From NCBI RefSeq assembly GCF_963665675.1, contig NZ_OY762425.1:124001-188000 (forward strand): DNA of 64,000 nucleotides. Reading direction: 5' to 3'. Numbering within the stretch: the stretch's first letter is position 1; every line of letters begins with the position of its first letter. Shown here piece by piece: positions 19,940 through 29,739 of this stretch. Below the pieces are notes generated by a model, which worked only from the letters and a program-made list of their open reading frames with translations, had not been told where the DNA came from and did not search any database. Source of the stretch: an uncultured Methanolobus sp. Its GTDB lineage: Archaea > Halobacteriota > Methanosarcinia > Methanosarcinales > Methanosarcinaceae. Made by a program: the position numbers and the translations under genes.

Positions 19940-20332
19940 ATGGCTGAAAGCGATATAATTGAAGCAAACGATTCCAACTGGGCAGAACTCATTGGAAACC
20001 AGGAAAAACCAATGGTTGTAATGTTCTATCTGCCAACCTGTGTTCATTGCAAGGAAATAGAACCATATTTTAAGGACTACTCAATTGAGTTCCACAAGTC
20101 ATGTACTTTTGTTAGAATGAACGGAATTGACAGTCCCATGACTGCAAGGAAATACGGTGTGCGTGGAACTCCAACTTTTAAGTTCTTCTGTAAGGGAAAT
20201 GCCATTAAGGAAGAGGTTGGACTTGTTTATCCGTCAATACTCAGAAAAGCTATAGAGGACCTTATAAGACATGGTGATGAATGTGTTCTTCACACATCCC
20301 CGATGCCTGATGAAGTGTCTCCGTATGAGTAA
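19940..20332 (+). CDS. thioredoxin-fold protein
   Basis: 130 residues with a thioredoxin fold. The redox site reads LPTCVHCKEIEPYF (Cys at about 35 and 38), so CxxC is kept but the usual WCGPC is TCVHC. The cis-Pro loop RGTPTFKFF is present at about 76-84. It should be a cytoplasmic thiol-disulfide exchange protein. The start has a strong GGGAGGGG 8 nt upstream. An extra C-terminal tail with a further Cys (DECVLHTSPMPDEVSPYE) is not typical. It stands alone. Confidence 0.8.
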   Translation: MAESDIIEANDSNWAELIGNQEKPMVVMFYLPTCVHCKEIEPYFKDYSIEFHKSCTFVRMNGIDSPMTARKYGVRGTPTFKFFCKGNAIKEEVGLVYPSILRKAIEDLIRHGDECVLHTSPMPDEVSPYE

Positions 20333-20403
20333 TGCATTTTTTGTCAATAAGTATAAGTAATAATTTGCTCTGTGGAAATCCTATGATTATTATCTATCAT
20401 AGA

Positions 20404-20656
20404 TTATGAATAACTTGAGTGAAACCGAAGGGTCCGGCGAAGCCGGCATTTTCCCATAAGATAAAATAATATGCATAATGCCACAAAATACTTATTTCTC
20501 AGGACTTCTGTAGAATTTGTAGCATAACTGCACTAATTTATTGGAATTCTATTTGTATGGCAGTATCGGAATGTGCCACCTTCGGCGGGCGGTTGCATTA
20601 TTCTTTGTTTTCAACTGATTTAGCAGGACTAACACAAATACAAGAATTTCTACAGA
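20404..20656 (+). repeat. dispersed hairpin repeat, copy A
   Basis: Starts TATGAATAACTTGAGTGA and ends near ATTTCTACAGA. It holds CCGGCGAAGCCGG (from about 20433) and CCACCTTCGGCGG (from about 20577). It fills most of the 340-bp gap between the thioredoxin-like and phosphoglycerate mutase genes. Homologous copies are at 23005, 37235 and, inverted and shortened, 9358. Confidence 0.75.
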
Positions 20657-20672
20657 ACATTTAATAATGCAT

Positions 20673-21338
20673 TTACTCTTCTTTTCTAAACTTACCGTCT
20701 TCAAATTGGTAATATACTGGCTTACCTGTTGCAAGTTCAAGTTTGGGTATATCTTCATCGCTGATGTTTTCAATATATTTTATCATAGAACGCAGGCTGT
20801 TACCATGTGCAGCAACAAGCACATTTTTTCCATTTTCCAGTTGTGGAATTATTTTTTCTTTAAAATAAGGTATCGTGCGCTCATAAGTGTCCTTGAGACA
20901 TTCACCACCTGGTGGTCGCACATCATAGCTTCTTCTCCAGATGAAAACCTGTTCCTCACCAAACTTGTCCCTTGCTTCCTGTTTATTCTGTCCCTGCAGA
21001 TTACCATAGAATCTTTCATTCAGGGCATCATTTGAAAATATCGGAATTTCCGTTTCCCCAAATCTGACAGGATGCAGTGACCACTCATTTCTCTTCTCAC
21101 TTTCATGCAGGAAAATACCGCTTTTCTTCTGCTTTGCAAGTATAAGGAACAGAGTCTCCTGCGCCCTTATTAGCTTTGATGTGAATGCAACATCTATTTC
21201 CATATCCTTAAGTTCGGTGGCACAATCCATTGCTTCCTTTATTCCCTTTTCACTAAGTGGAACATCGACCCATCCTGTAAACCTGTTCTCAAGGTTCCAT
21301 ATCGATTGCCCATGTCTTACCAATATCAGATAGTTCAT
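20673..21338 (-). CDS. gpmA: 2,3-bisphosphoglycerate-dependent phosphoglycerate mutase
   Basis: 221 residues of the histidine phosphatase superfamily, dPGM branch. LVRHGQSIWNLENRFTGW holds the phosphoacceptor His (about residue 9), then SKLIRAQETL, the dPGM-type LNERFYGNLQGQNKQEA (about 112-128) and the second catalytic His in VLVAAHGNSLRSMIKY. It interconverts 3- and 2-phosphoglycerate in glycolysis and gluconeogenesis. Most methanogens rely on the cofactor-independent enzyme, so a dPGM may be acquired. It sits between two mobile-type sequences (dispersed repeat copy A and an IS1 remnant), which is consistent with insertion. Confidence 0.88.
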   Translation of the reverse strand: MNYLILVRHGQSIWNLENRFTGWVDVPLSEKGIKEAMDCATELKDMEIDVAFTSKLIRAQETLFLILAKQKKSGIFLHESEKRNEWSLHPVRFGETEIPIFSNDALNERFYGNLQGQNKQEARDKFGEEQVFIWRRSYDVRPPGGECLKDTYERTIPYFKEKIIPQLENGKNVLVAAHGNSLRSMIKYIENISDEDIPKLELATGKPVYYQFEDGKFRKEE

Positions 21339-21420
21339 TATATCATTCCCATTTATTTCCCAAAAACAGAATAGTATTCTGTATGTTTTATATTAAAACT
21401 TTAAGGTACTAAACGGTGTG

Positions 21421-21592
21421 TTGAAAATAATTAACTGGACATTATTCTGTTGGAAGGTTGATTTCAAGGAAAGCAAAAGAATATGGTGTTATGAAGAGGA
21501 GCACTCTCAAAAGTATGAAGGATAGAATTTCAAATGGCGAGAAGTTCAATTTCTGGACAAAGGAGGAGAGGATATTGGTAAGTGCATTTTAA
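21421..21592 (+). other. unassigned fragment before IS1 remnant
   Basis: This stretch has an open frame reading ...KAKEYGVMKRSTLKSMKDRI and stopping at about 21591. The KEYGV..STL pattern is loosely like a Psq-type helix-turn-helix of a transposase, but the piece is short and lacks a start signal. It is probably a gene relic. The gap 21339-21420 shows nothing. Confidence 0.2.
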
Positions 21593-21979
21593 CACATACC
21601 TTTGTATGCCAAAAAAACTACTGCTGGATCTGGATTGCTGTTGATAGAGATGGGAAAAAATTCATCGACTGCTCTTTTGGTAGTAGGGGAACAGAAACAG
21701 GCGAAAAACTCTGGGATAAGTTAAATGAAAAAGAGATTGGAGAAGTGATGACTGATCGCTGGAGAGCATATGCAGAGTTCCTTCCGAAGGAGATTCATAC
21801 TCAATCAAAAGCAGAAACTTATACTGTTGAAGGGTACAACAGTATATTCAGGCATTTTCTGGCAAGGTTAAGAAGGAAGTCAAAGTGCTATACCAAGAGC
21901 ATTGAAATGCTAAAGTATTCGATCATTCTTTTAATGAAATACAGAAATAACGAGGTATCTATATTTAATTAACAATAGC
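21593..21979 (+). pseudogene. IS1-family transposase remnant (copy 2)
   Basis: From the A7 run at 21611 on, this is nearly identical to the 3' half of the element at 36474-37213 and keeps the DDE-type C-terminal frame (DRWRAYAEFLP to a stop at 21972). Upstream of the A-run only a weak resemblance remains (HTFVCQKNYCW where the complete copy has HTYIGNKKNYCW), so the 5' half is missing or strongly divergent. The right end reads CAATAGC instead of CAATGCC. Inactive. Confidence 0.8.
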
Positions 21980-22052
21980 AATACGAATATTCAGACAAAG
22001 CGAATCCTAAGGCAACGTTCATAAATATTCCCGGACATTTATTCATCCAGTT

Positions 22053-22958
22053 ATGAGCTCAGAGGAAACAATTAAGGCTCCGGATTTCATGCCGCTGGTC
22101 CGGCCACCAGAGAAAGATGACAGCAGTGACAGTCTTTGTTTTGCTTTTAAAAACCGTGAATTATTACTTATTGGCGAAGAGGGAAATTACAGATTACCTC
22201 TGATGAAAGAGATGGAGAAACTTGCTTTGCCGGAAATAAGAACTCAGTATCTTGGAGAACTCATTGAGACCTCATGTTATTCCATGGAACTTGACGCTTT
22301 GAAAGATTCAGGTGAATTAGTATCTGAAGTTCCTTTTGAAAATTCATCTGTGACAGATGCCTGTGATCTCAGTGAAAAGACCTGTTTTGTCGGACTCAGG
22401 GAACTGAACGGCATTCTTGGAGAAAAGCTAGCTGCACTTGCAGGCAAAGCTGTTCACATCATGGAATGGGACAAAAATACTGTCTACTGCGGCAGGTGTG
22501 GAACTGAAACCTCACTAAAAGAGAAGGAAAGAGCAAAACAATGTCCGAAATGCGGCTTCACATCATTCCCTAAAATATCACCTGCAATAATTGTCATGAT
22601 CGAGAAAGAGGACAAACTTCTGCTGGCACGCTCTCCTCACTTCCCGCAGGGAAGATACAGCATCATTGCAGGATTTGTTGAACCTGGAGAATCCATTGAA
22701 CAGGCTGTTGTAAGGGAAGTTATGGAAGAAGTCGGCATCAATATCAAGAACATAAATTACTTCGGAAGCCAGCCCTGGCCTTTCCCGGATTCGCTTATGA
22801 TAGGTTTTACCGCCGAACATGCAGAAGGTGACATTAAAGTTGATGGTGTTGAGATAGAGGATGCCGGATGGTACACAAAAGATGAGATTCCAAACATTCC
22901 GGGAACTAACAGCATATCAGGACAACTGATAGGGTATTTTATAGAGCGGCATTCCTGA
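22053..22958 (+). CDS. nudC: NudC-type Nudix hydrolase (NAD+ diphosphatase)
   Basis: 301 residues. Domains in order: an N-terminal region (about 1-140), a zinc ribbon CGRCG...CPKCG (about 150-172), and a Nudix fold (about 175-300) whose box is GFVEPGESIEQAVVREVMEEVG, all acidic residues kept. The NudC signature SQPWPFPDS follows at about 240. Such enzymes cleave NADH/NAD+ to NMN(H) and AMP, and in bacteria remove NAD caps from RNA. ATAAATAT at 22021-22028, about 28 bp before the ATG, with no Shine-Dalgarno, suggests a leaderless transcript. Confidence 0.88.
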   Translation: MSSEETIKAPDFMPLVRPPEKDDSSDSLCFAFKNRELLLIGEEGNYRLPLMKEMEKLALPEIRTQYLGELIETSCYSMELDALKDSGELVSEVPFENSSVTDACDLSEKTCFVGLRELNGILGEKLAALAGKAVHIMEWDKNTVYCGRCGTETSLKEKERAKQCPKCGFTSFPKISPAIIVMIEKEDKLLLARSPHFPQGRYSIIAGFVEPGESIEQAVVREVMEEVGINIKNINYFGSQPWPFPDSLMIGFTAEHAEGDIKVDGVEIEDAGWYTKDEIPNIPGTNSISGQLIGYFIERHS

Positions 22959-23004
22959 AGTAGTGAATAATTGCTTGTTACCAGTTTGCAAACTAATCTA
23001 TTGT

Positions 23005-23280
23005 AGCTAATGAATAACTTAAATGATCCCGAAGGGTCCGGCGAAGCCGGCGCTTTCCTAGCAAAAAAAACAATATGTAAATCCCTTGTACATTCTTCTT
23101 AGGATTTCCGTAGAATTCTCTATATAAATGCAATAATCTTTGTAATAATCTTCTGTATATCAGCATCGGAATGTGCCGCCTTCGGCGGATGGATTCTTTG
23201 TTTTTAGCTTTCAGGTTGTTTTTGTGGAGATGAAAAAAAACAATGCCTGCATTCCTCATATAAGCAGGATTTCTACAGAG
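23005..23280 (+). repeat. dispersed hairpin repeat, copy B
   Basis: Full-length copy, beginning TAATGAATAACTT and ending ATTTCTACAGAG. Hairpins: GATCC-CGAA-GGGTC with one T-G pair, CCGGC-GAA-GCCGG, and CCGCC-TTC-GGCGG (from about 23176). It fills the gap between nudC and the surface protein gene; the remaining 23281-23403 is A+T-rich promoter-like DNA. Confidence 0.8.
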
Positions 23281-23403
23281 CCATTATTTCCTTTTTCTTC
23301 AGTGTTTTAAGCATTAAAATGCACAAGTTTTATAGAGTCGCATAACAATTTATAAGTACGAATTATTTTCCAAACATAGAAAAAACATGAGGATGGCGTT
23401 AGG

Positions 23404-25380
23404 ATGTCATTTAGTAGAAAAATTTGTATCGTTTTGTTGTTGGTAAGCAGTTTAGCATTTGTGCAGACATGTGCAGCATTGACATATTCAGGTGGCGGGG
23501 AATGGAATTATTCAGAAGAAATCTTAATCAAAGAGAACTCAGGCAGCAGTCTGGTAAATTACCAGATTCCCATTGTTCTGAACAGTTCGAATTTTGATTT
23601 CTCCCTTGCCCAATCGGAAGGAGGAGATATACGTTTTACATCCGGTGACTCCCAGCTCAAACACTGGGTGGAAGAATGGAATACAAAAAAGGAGATAGCA
23701 ACCATATGGGTGAAAGTGCCTTCGATTCCTGCTGGGAGTAATACTAAAATCACAATGTACTATGGTAATCCAAAGGCAAGTGACACCGTAAGCGGTCCCG
23801 GAACTTTTGTGTTTTTTGATGCTTTCACCGGCACCAGCGCTTTTTCAAACTGGGATTCATTCACAACTGGTGGTGGGGAACAGGATGTTTCTAATGGCGT
23901 GTGCAAACTCATAGTTCCTAAATTCCATCCTGAAGATGTTTCCAGCATTAAGTCTGAGGATGAATTTTCAATAAATTCCATATTTGTAGTCAAAAGATCA
24001 AAAACCACAACCGGAGAAGATAGCAGGGGTCCTGTGATATCACAGGGATTTGTTGACCCGCAGAAAGAGACAAAAAATCAAATACTTGCCGTATCAGAGC
24101 TTGAAAATGAAACAGGGGTAAGCTGGACACTTAAAAATGAAGATGGCGATGCGCGCTACTATCCTTCAGACCTTACGGATATTGATGAGATTGAAGGCGA
24201 CTGGTACACAATTGGAGTTGCCTGGTATATGGAAGATGAACTTGGAAGTGTAGCATGGTATAAGGATGGTGTCAGGGACAGCACAATGGATATTACATCA
24301 ACTGGAGAGTACGACTATGTTCCTGTTGATGATATGAAGGTGTATATCTCTGCCAACTCATACTCTGACGCTTCTGATAATACTGGATATGCATCTATAG
24401 ACTATGCCTATGTACGCAATTTTGTCCCTGAAGAACCTACTGTGACATTTGAAAGTTCAATGCAGGAAGAGGAAGTTATCGCAGAAGCTCCTGCCAGGAT
24501 AAACATAACACCTGCCAGTGGTGGTATTATGGCCGCAATACGCATCTTCAATACAACTGATTATGACGAGGATGCCATAGTTGAGCTGAAAGAAAGCGGA
24601 CTTAACACTATTATGGTCCTGATCAATGAAGACGATATCTGGAACCTTGAGAGATTCGTTAAGACAGTGCATGATAATGATATGCAGGTCTATGCAATTA
24701 TATTCAACGATCCGAACAGCGATACCAATGAAGACAACTCCGTTTATGTACAGAATGCTCTTGAAGAGGTAATTGATTACAACAACAAGTCACTTTCAGC
24801 ATTTGATGGTGTGAATATTGCCCTAGATCCATGTACAAATGACCTAGAAAATGCATGTGCATTAAACCTTCTTTTGCTTGAAGATGTAAGGAAAACAGCA
24901 GGCAATGAACTTGCGATTGCTGTTGATATTCCTGTGTCTTATACACTGTCTGATATTTCAGGTATTTCAGGGACGGCTGATCTGATTATTCTCCAGACAT
25001 ACAAACTGGGAGAAACAAATCCTGATACAAGATCAGATATCATTGATTCCGTAGCATCCAGAATGGGCGAGATCAGGGCATCAGAAGGAAAAGCACTCAT
25101 AGGTATTTCAGTAAATAAGGATTTCCTGACGGATGCTGATGTGCAGAGTCTTCTTTCTGAGCTTGAGGACTATTATGAAGACGACAGCGCATTCGTGGGG
25201 ACATCAATTGCTGTTTATGAAGACTACGAAGCTTATGCCAGTGTTCATGAAACAGTTGAAGTCGAAACTGAAAATAAAAGCAGCAACACTCCAGGATTTA
25301 CAGGAATGTCAGCAATAGCTGGAATTGCCGGAGTAATAGCAATTTCCTTTATCCAAAAAAGAAGGTCAAAAGAAAAGTGA
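23404..25380 (+). CDS. PGF-CTERM surface protein with DUF2341 domain
   Basis: 658 residues. A signal peptide (about 1-25) is followed by a DUF2341 domain (about 30-120; HWVEEWN and TKITMYYGNPKAS are typical), a concanavalin-like region (about 130-340), and a domain at about 370-620 with alternating helices and strands (ELKESGLNTIMVLI, LSAFDGVNIALDPC, ADLIILQTYKLGE) that looks like a TIM-barrel, perhaps glycosidase-derived. The C-terminus has TPGFTGMSAIAGIAG, a hydrophobic helix and KRRSKEK, a PGF-CTERM sorting signal, so archaeosortase processing and lipid anchoring to the cell surface are expected. The ligand is unknown. Confidence 0.75.
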   Translation: MSFSRKICIVLLLVSSLAFVQTCAALTYSGGGEWNYSEEILIKENSGSSLVNYQIPIVLNSSNFDFSLAQSEGGDIRFTSGDSQLKHWVEEWNTKKEIATIWVKVPSIPAGSNTKITMYYGNPKASDTVSGPGTFVFFDAFTGTSAFSNWDSFTTGGGEQDVSNGVCKLIVPKFHPEDVSSIKSEDEFSINSIFVVKRSKTTTGEDSRGPVISQGFVDPQKETKNQILAVSELENETGVSWTLKNEDGDARYYPSDLTDIDEIEGDWYTIGVAWYMEDELGSVAWYKDGVRDSTMDITSTGEYDYVPVDDMKVYISANSYSDASDNTGYASIDYAYVRNFVPEEPTVTFESSMQEEEVIAEAPARINITPASGGIMAAIRIFNTTDYDEDAIVELKESGLNTIMVLINEDDIWNLERFVKTVHDNDMQVYAIIFNDPNSDTNEDNSVYVQNALEEVIDYNNKSLSAFDGVNIALDPCTNDLENACALNLLLLEDVRKTAGNELAIAVDIPVSYTLSDISGISGTADLIILQTYKLGETNPDTRSDIIDSVASRMGEIRASEGKALIGISVNKDFLTDADVQSLLSELEDYYEDDSAFVGTSIAVYEDYEAYASVHETVEVETENKSSNTPGFTGMSAIAGIAGVIAISFIQKRRSKEK

Positions 25381-25441
25381 TGCGATAACACATCATTTTC
25401 CTTTTTAATTTGTAATTAATTTTACGTTTCTTTGTTTATAG

Positions 25442-27042
25442 GTAACTATTCAGCCCTCCTTCTCCAATAAAGCAAAAATCAATATACTATGACTTCATTC
25501 TAACTTTGATAATAAAAGTTCTGTTGATCTGAGGGGATTCGAATGGAACGAGAAGAAATACTTGCGGTTTATGAAGCTGGTCCAGAAGCAGTAATAGAAC
25601 TTGTAACTCGATTACTTGGAATCATTGAACAACAAGCTCTCCAAATTGCACAGCTTGAAGAACGTGTCAAGCATCTGGAAGAAATGCTTGATAAGAATAG
25701 TTGCAATAGTAGCAAACCACCTTCTACTGATTCTTATGCACGGAAAAAACCGAAGGTAAAAGCTCAGAGAAAAAAGAGTGATCGATCTGCTGGTGGACAA
25801 AATGGTCATCCGGGTACTACACTGAGAATGAATGATGAACCGGATGAACTTGTTGTTCATCATATAGACAAATGCATCAAGTGTGGTGGATCGTTAGTTT
25901 CTGTGTCCCCTGATTATGAAAGAAGACAGGTCTTTGACATTCCTCTAATAACCATCAAGTGCATTGAACATCGCTGTGAGATAAAAAAATGTCCTGAATG
26001 TTCTCATATGAACAAAGCAGTTTTTCCGGATGGTGTAACTCAGCCAACTCAATATGGTCATCGAGTTAGATCCTTTGCAGTTTATTTGCACACTAACCAG
26101 CTACTTCCCTATCAGCGTGTTGTCAAATTGTTCTCTGATATTTTAGGATGCAGGATCAGTCCTGCTACAATAGTGAACATCGAACGCAATTGCTATGATA
26201 AACTTGAAGCATTTGAAAGCGGAGTGAGATATCTCCTGAAGCAATCTCATGCTATCAACCTTGATGAAACAGGTTTAAGAATAAACGCATCCCGTAATTG
26301 GCTTCATGTAGCAGGTACTAAGAACCTCACATATTATTTTGTACATAAAAAAAGAGGGTCGCAAGCAATGGACGCCATGGGTATCCTGCCAGGTTATACT
26401 GGTGTTGCAACACATGATTTCTGGAAACCGTACTACAAATATGATTGCCAGCATTCATTATGTAATGCACATCTGTTAAGAGAGTTAACCGGAGTTGCTG
26501 AATACAGTGATCAAGAGTGGCCAAAGCTAATGGGTGATCTGTTGGTGTGCATCAAACACCAGGTAGATAATGGTCTTTTAGATACTGAACTAATTCAAAA
26601 GTTCAGTGAGGATTATGATCACATTACCTGTTATGGAATGAACGAAATTCCTCCTGATCCGGAATCAGATGTGCAGTCTAAAAAACGAGGACGTAAGAAG
26701 CAAACTGCAGCAAAGAACCTGCTGGATCGGTTCATAAGGTTTAAGGAGGATATCTTGCGGTTTATGTACGACCCGGACGTTTCGTTTGATAACAATCAGG
26801 CGGAAAGAGATATCAGAATGACGAAGGTACAGCAGAAGATATCAGGTACTTTCCGTAGTGAACAAGGGGCTAGAAATTTCTGCCGCATTAGAGGATACGT
26901 TTCTACTGTAAACAAGAAATCTCTATCGGTTATAGACTCGATTAGTGAAATATTCAATGGGAATCCACTTGTTTATTTATTGCAGAATTGAGCGTAAATA
27001 GAGAAAGCAGCATGGTGGAAATGAGATAGGCTGAATAGTTAC
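25442..27042 (+). mobile_element. IS66-family insertion sequence, intact
   Basis: 1601-bp element with perfect 14-bp terminal inverted repeats GTAACTATTCAGCC (25442-25455) and GGCTGAATAGTTAC (27029-27042). It is flanked by an exact 8-bp target duplication GTTTATAG (25434-25441 and 27043-27050), the length usual for IS66. It carries a single transposase gene. The right duplication touches the stop codon of the acyl-CoA synthetase at 27052, so that gene was spared by one or two bases. Intact ends and duplication point to a recent insertion. Confidence 0.93.
25543..26991 (+). CDS. IS66-family transposase
   Basis: 482 residues of the TnpC type. An N-terminal coiled coil (about 25-60, with LEERVKHLEEMLDKN) is followed by the NSSKPPSTDSY basic linker, a zinc-binding segment with CIKCGG and CPEC (about 110-155), and the DDE catalytic core: Asp in LDETGLRI, Asp in THDFWKPYY and Glu in FDNNQAERDIRMTKVQQKISG. 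The helper genes tnpA and tnpB are absent, as in single-gene members of the family. Appears intact and potentially active. Confidence 0.93.
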   Translation: MEREEILAVYEAGPEAVIELVTRLLGIIEQQALQIAQLEERVKHLEEMLDKNSCNSSKPPSTDSYARKKPKVKAQRKKSDRSAGGQNGHPGTTLRMNDEPDELVVHHIDKCIKCGGSLVSVSPDYERRQVFDIPLITIKCIEHRCEIKKCPECSHMNKAVFPDGVTQPTQYGHRVRSFAVYLHTNQLLPYQRVVKLFSDILGCRISPATIVNIERNCYDKLEAFESGVRYLLKQSHAINLDETGLRINASRNWLHVAGTKNLTYYFVHKKRGSQAMDAMGILPGYTGVATHDFWKPYYKYDCQHSLCNAHLLRELTGVAEYSDQEWPKLMGDLLVCIKHQVDNGLLDTELIQKFSEDYDHITCYGMNEIPPDPESDVQSKKRGRKKQTAAKNLLDRFIRFKEDILRFMYDPDVSFDNNQAERDIRMTKVQQKISGTFRSEQGARNFCRIRGYVSTVNKKSLSVIDSISEIFNGNPLVYLLQN

Positions 27043-27051
27043 GTTTATAGT

Positions 27052-28695
27052 TCACTGCTCATTCTTTTCAAGAAGTTCCACAGCAAGATCCCTGAGTTTG
27101 AACTTCTGTATTTTTCCGCTTGCAGTGAGTGGATAATCATCCACAAAGAATACATGTTTGGGAACCTTATAGCGTGCAATCCTTGCTAGAGCAAAGTCCC
27201 TTACATCCTCTTCAGTAATATCAGAATTCTCATCTTTCACAATGAAAGCACCAACGATCTCACCATATTTCTCATCAGGTATTCCGACGACCTGTGCATT
27301 TTTGATACCGGGCATGGTGAAAAGGAATTCCTCGATCTCTCTTGGATAGATATTTTCCCCGCCACGAATTATCATATCCTTTATACGGCCTGTAATCTTG
27401 TAGTAACCATCTTCATCAACAGTTGCAAGGTCACCACTGTGGAGCCATCCGTCCTTGTCAATCGCAATCTCCGTCATTTCAGGCATCTTATAGTATCCTT
27501 TCATGACATTGTAACCACGACAGCAGATTTCTCCCTGTTCGTTTGGTTTGACAATTTCACCGGTTTCAGGGTCAACGATCTTCACTTCTATTTCAGGTAG
27601 TGAAGTTCCCACAGTACTGACACGGCGCTCAATTGAATCATCCGTACTTGTCTGGGTGAATACAGGTGATGCTTCAGTGAGTCCGTATGCGATTGTGATA
27701 TCCTTGCAGTGCATCTCATCGATAACACGTTTCATAGACTCGATGGGACACGGTGAACCTGCCATAATACCGGTTCTGAGGGATGAAAGGTCGAACATCC
27801 TGAACATCGGGTGGCTGAACTCTGCGATGAACATTGTTGGCACACCGTAAAGGGCTGTACATTTCTCTTTTTGTACTGCTGCCAGAACCATGAGTGGATC
27901 GAAAAGCTCGATCATCACAAGTGTCCCGCCATGTGTGAGAGTTGCAAGCACACCGAGCACTATTCCGAAACAATGGAACAGTGGTACAGGTAGGCAGACC
28001 CTGTCCTCTTCTGTGAATTTCTGCCTTTCACCAATGTAGTAACCGTTGTTAAGAATATTGTAGTGGGTCAGCATTACACCCTTTGGGAAACCTGTAGTCC
28101 CTGAAGTGTACTGCATGTTGATGACATCATCCTTGTCAAGAGTCTTCATAATGTCACTGATTGCTTCATCACTGCCGTGCTGACCAAGAAGGAACAGTTC
28201 CCGGGTACTGTACATCCCGCGGTGCTTTTCCTGTCCTATGAAAATAACATTCTTCAGGTGCGGGAACTTCTCACTTCTAAGGTTTCCACGACCCTGGGTC
28301 TTAAGTTCAGGAACAAGTTCATAGATCGTATCGATGTAACTTACATCCCTGAAGCCATCGATAATTGCAATCGCTTTCAGGTCCGCCTGTTTCATCACAT
28401 ACTCAACTTCATGTATCTTGTATGCGGTGTTCACGGTGACAAGGACAACTCCTATCTTTGCAGTGGCAAACAGGAAAGTAAGCCAGTCAGGCACGTTGGT
28501 AGCCCATATGCCAACATTGTCCCCTTTTTCGATGCCAAGTTCCAGCAGGCCTTTAGCCAGCATGTTAACCCGTTCATCGAATTCTTTGTAGGTGAATCTC
28601 AGGTCCCTGTCAGGATAAATGACAAATTCCCTGTCAGGATCGTTCCTGACAGTTTTCTCGAAAAAGTCACCTATCGTTTCATTTGTAAAAGGCAT
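27052..28695 (-). CDS. AMP-forming acyl-CoA synthetase
   Basis: 547-residue fatty-acid-type acyl-CoA ligase. Motifs: [16 protein letters not shown] (about 195), [10 protein letters not shown] (about 335), [53 protein letters not shown], and the catalytic Lys in [12 protein letters not shown] near the end. It likely activates medium or branched-chain acids. It is last in an operon with a thioesterase (29 bp upstream) and an XRE-cupin regulator. The IS66 element inserted immediately behind its stop codon, so any downstream co-transcription is now cut. Confidence 0.85.
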   Translation of the reverse strand: MPFTNETIGDFFEKTVRNDPDREFVIYPDRDLRFTYKEFDERVNMLAKGLLELGIEKGDNVGIWATNVPDWLTFLFATAKIGVVLVTVNTAYKIHEVEYVMKQADLKAIAIIDGFRDVSYIDTIYELVPELKTQGRGNLRSEKFPHLKNVIFIGQEKHRGMYSTRELFLLGQHGSDEAISDIMKTLDKDDVINMQYTSGTTGFPKGVMLTHYNILNNGYYIGERQKFTEEDRVCLPVPLFHCFGIVLGVLATLTHGGTLVMIELFDPLMVLAAVQKEKCTALYGVPTMFIAEFSHPMFRMFDLSSLRTGIMAGSPCPIESMKRVIDEMHCKDITIAYGLTEASPVFTQTSTDDSIERRVSTVGTSLPEIEVKIVDPETGEIVKPNEQGEICCRGYNVMKGYYKMPEMTEIAIDKDGWLHSGDLATVDEDGYYKITGRIKDMIIRGGENIYPREIEEFLFTMPGIKNAQVVGIPDEKYGEIVGAFIVKDENSDITEEDVRDFALARIARYKVPKHVFFVDDYPLTASGKIQKFKLRDLAVELLEKNEQ

Positions 28696-28724
28696 GATTA
28701 AATCTCCAGGATTTTGTTTACAAC

Positions 28725-29141
28725 TTATTTACAACTGTTGTCTTCATCCTGCAGGTGTTTTTCAAGTTCTTTCCTGATATCATCAGGAATTGGCACGGAC
28801 TTCTTGTTCATAAAGTCATAGTGCACAATTGTTGACCTGCCGATTGCTCCTTTTGTTCCATTTTGCCATGCTTCCTGTACAACTACAAAGGAAGAGTTTC
28901 CTATCCTTGATATGTAGCTGATGATCTCAACATCGTGTCCGTAGAACATCTCGCCTACATAATCGTATTCTGTCCTTGCCATGATGAGTTTCCAGTTCTC
29001 ATAGCTCAGGTCAAGGTCAGGTGTGAAAAGCCTGAAAACCGGGTTTCTGGCTTGCTCAAACCATATAGCAATGGCAATGTTGTTGGCGTGTTTCAGTCCG
29101 TCTATGTCGCCAAATCGTGGAGTAACAGTTGTTTTGAACAT
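28725..29141 (-). CDS. 4HBT-type acyl-CoA thioesterase
   Basis: 138-residue single hotdog domain of the 4-hydroxybenzoyl-CoA thioesterase type. The start [27 protein letters not shown] corresponds to the YxDTDxxGHVNN active-site segment, with Asp kept, and [16 protein letters not shown] follows. It would hydrolyse the acyl-CoA products of the ligase encoded next, or control CoA levels. It lies 22 bp after the XRE-cupin gene and 29 bp before the ligase gene, clearly one operon. Confidence 0.8.
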   Translation of the reverse strand: MFKTTVTPRFGDIDGLKHANNIAIAIWFEQARNPVFRLFTPDLDLSYENWKLIMARTEYDYVGEMFYGHDVEIISYISRIGNSSFVVVQEAWQNGTKGAIGRSTIVHYDFMNKKSVPIPDDIRKELEKHLQDEDNSCK

Positions 29142-29163
29142 TTTTATCTACTTCTGGTCTTGA

Positions 29164-29739
29164 TTAATAAGGTGCATATACGACTGCCAGAATCTTTGCA
29201 TCTTCGGTTCCGACTGCATGTACATGGTGCGATATAACGGAATCATAGTAAATGCTATCACCGGTTGAGAGGGTGAAGCTATCTTTTCCGTAAAGGATCT
29301 CTATCTGGCCGCTAAGAACATAAATAAATTCCTCACCTTCGTGAGACGATGGATTTACTTCACCTGACCCTGGATGCACATCTATAATGAATGGTTCCAT
29401 GTGTCTGTCAGATTTATCTTTAGCCAGTGAGAAGAAGTCCAGTGTACTGCTTTCGCATGTATCGCAGTTACCGGAGAATCTTACCACATCGTCTGATTCA
29501 CCGCTTTTAACAACAACCGGTCCGTTATGTGGTGCATCATCCAGAAAGGTTCCAAGACGGACTCCAAGAGCCCTTGCGATCTGCATGAGTGGTGTAAGTG
29601 AAGGAACAAGTGCTCCCTCTTCGAGTTTGTTTATCAGGTCTGTGCTTGTATTACTGTTATTTGCCAGATCTTCCACAGACATGTTCTGTGTTTCACGTAT
29701 CTGACGTATTTTACCACCAAGTATGTTCTTATCTGCCAT
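29164..29739 (-). CDS. XRE-family HTH regulator with C-terminal cupin (second copy)
   Basis: 191 residues with an XRE helix-turn-helix (about 8-65: [20 protein letters not shown]) and a cupin_2 domain (about 115-188) with [15 protein letters not shown] and [18 protein letters not shown]; the His-rich turn could bind metal or a ligand. A CDTCES Cys pair is present at about 94-99, unlike the paralogue at 14681. It heads the operon with thioesterase and acyl-CoA synthetase and probably regulates it in response to an acid or acyl-CoA (inferred). The divergent gap to 29987 is A+T-rich. Confidence 0.85.
   Translation of the reverse strand: MADKNILGGKIRQIRETQNMSVEDLANNSNTSTDLINKLEEGALVPSLTPLMQIARALGVRLGTFLDDAPHNGPVVVKSGESDDVVRFSGNCDTCESSTLDFFSLAKDKSDRHMEPFIIDVHPGSGEVNPSSHEGEEFIYVLSGQIEILYGKDSFTLSTGDSIYYDSVISHHVHAVGTEDAKILAVVYAPY

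Noticed and set aside
22993..23259. 88-codon minus-strand frame in repeat copy B
   Set aside because: Lies fully within the dispersed repeat and is not kept in the other copies.
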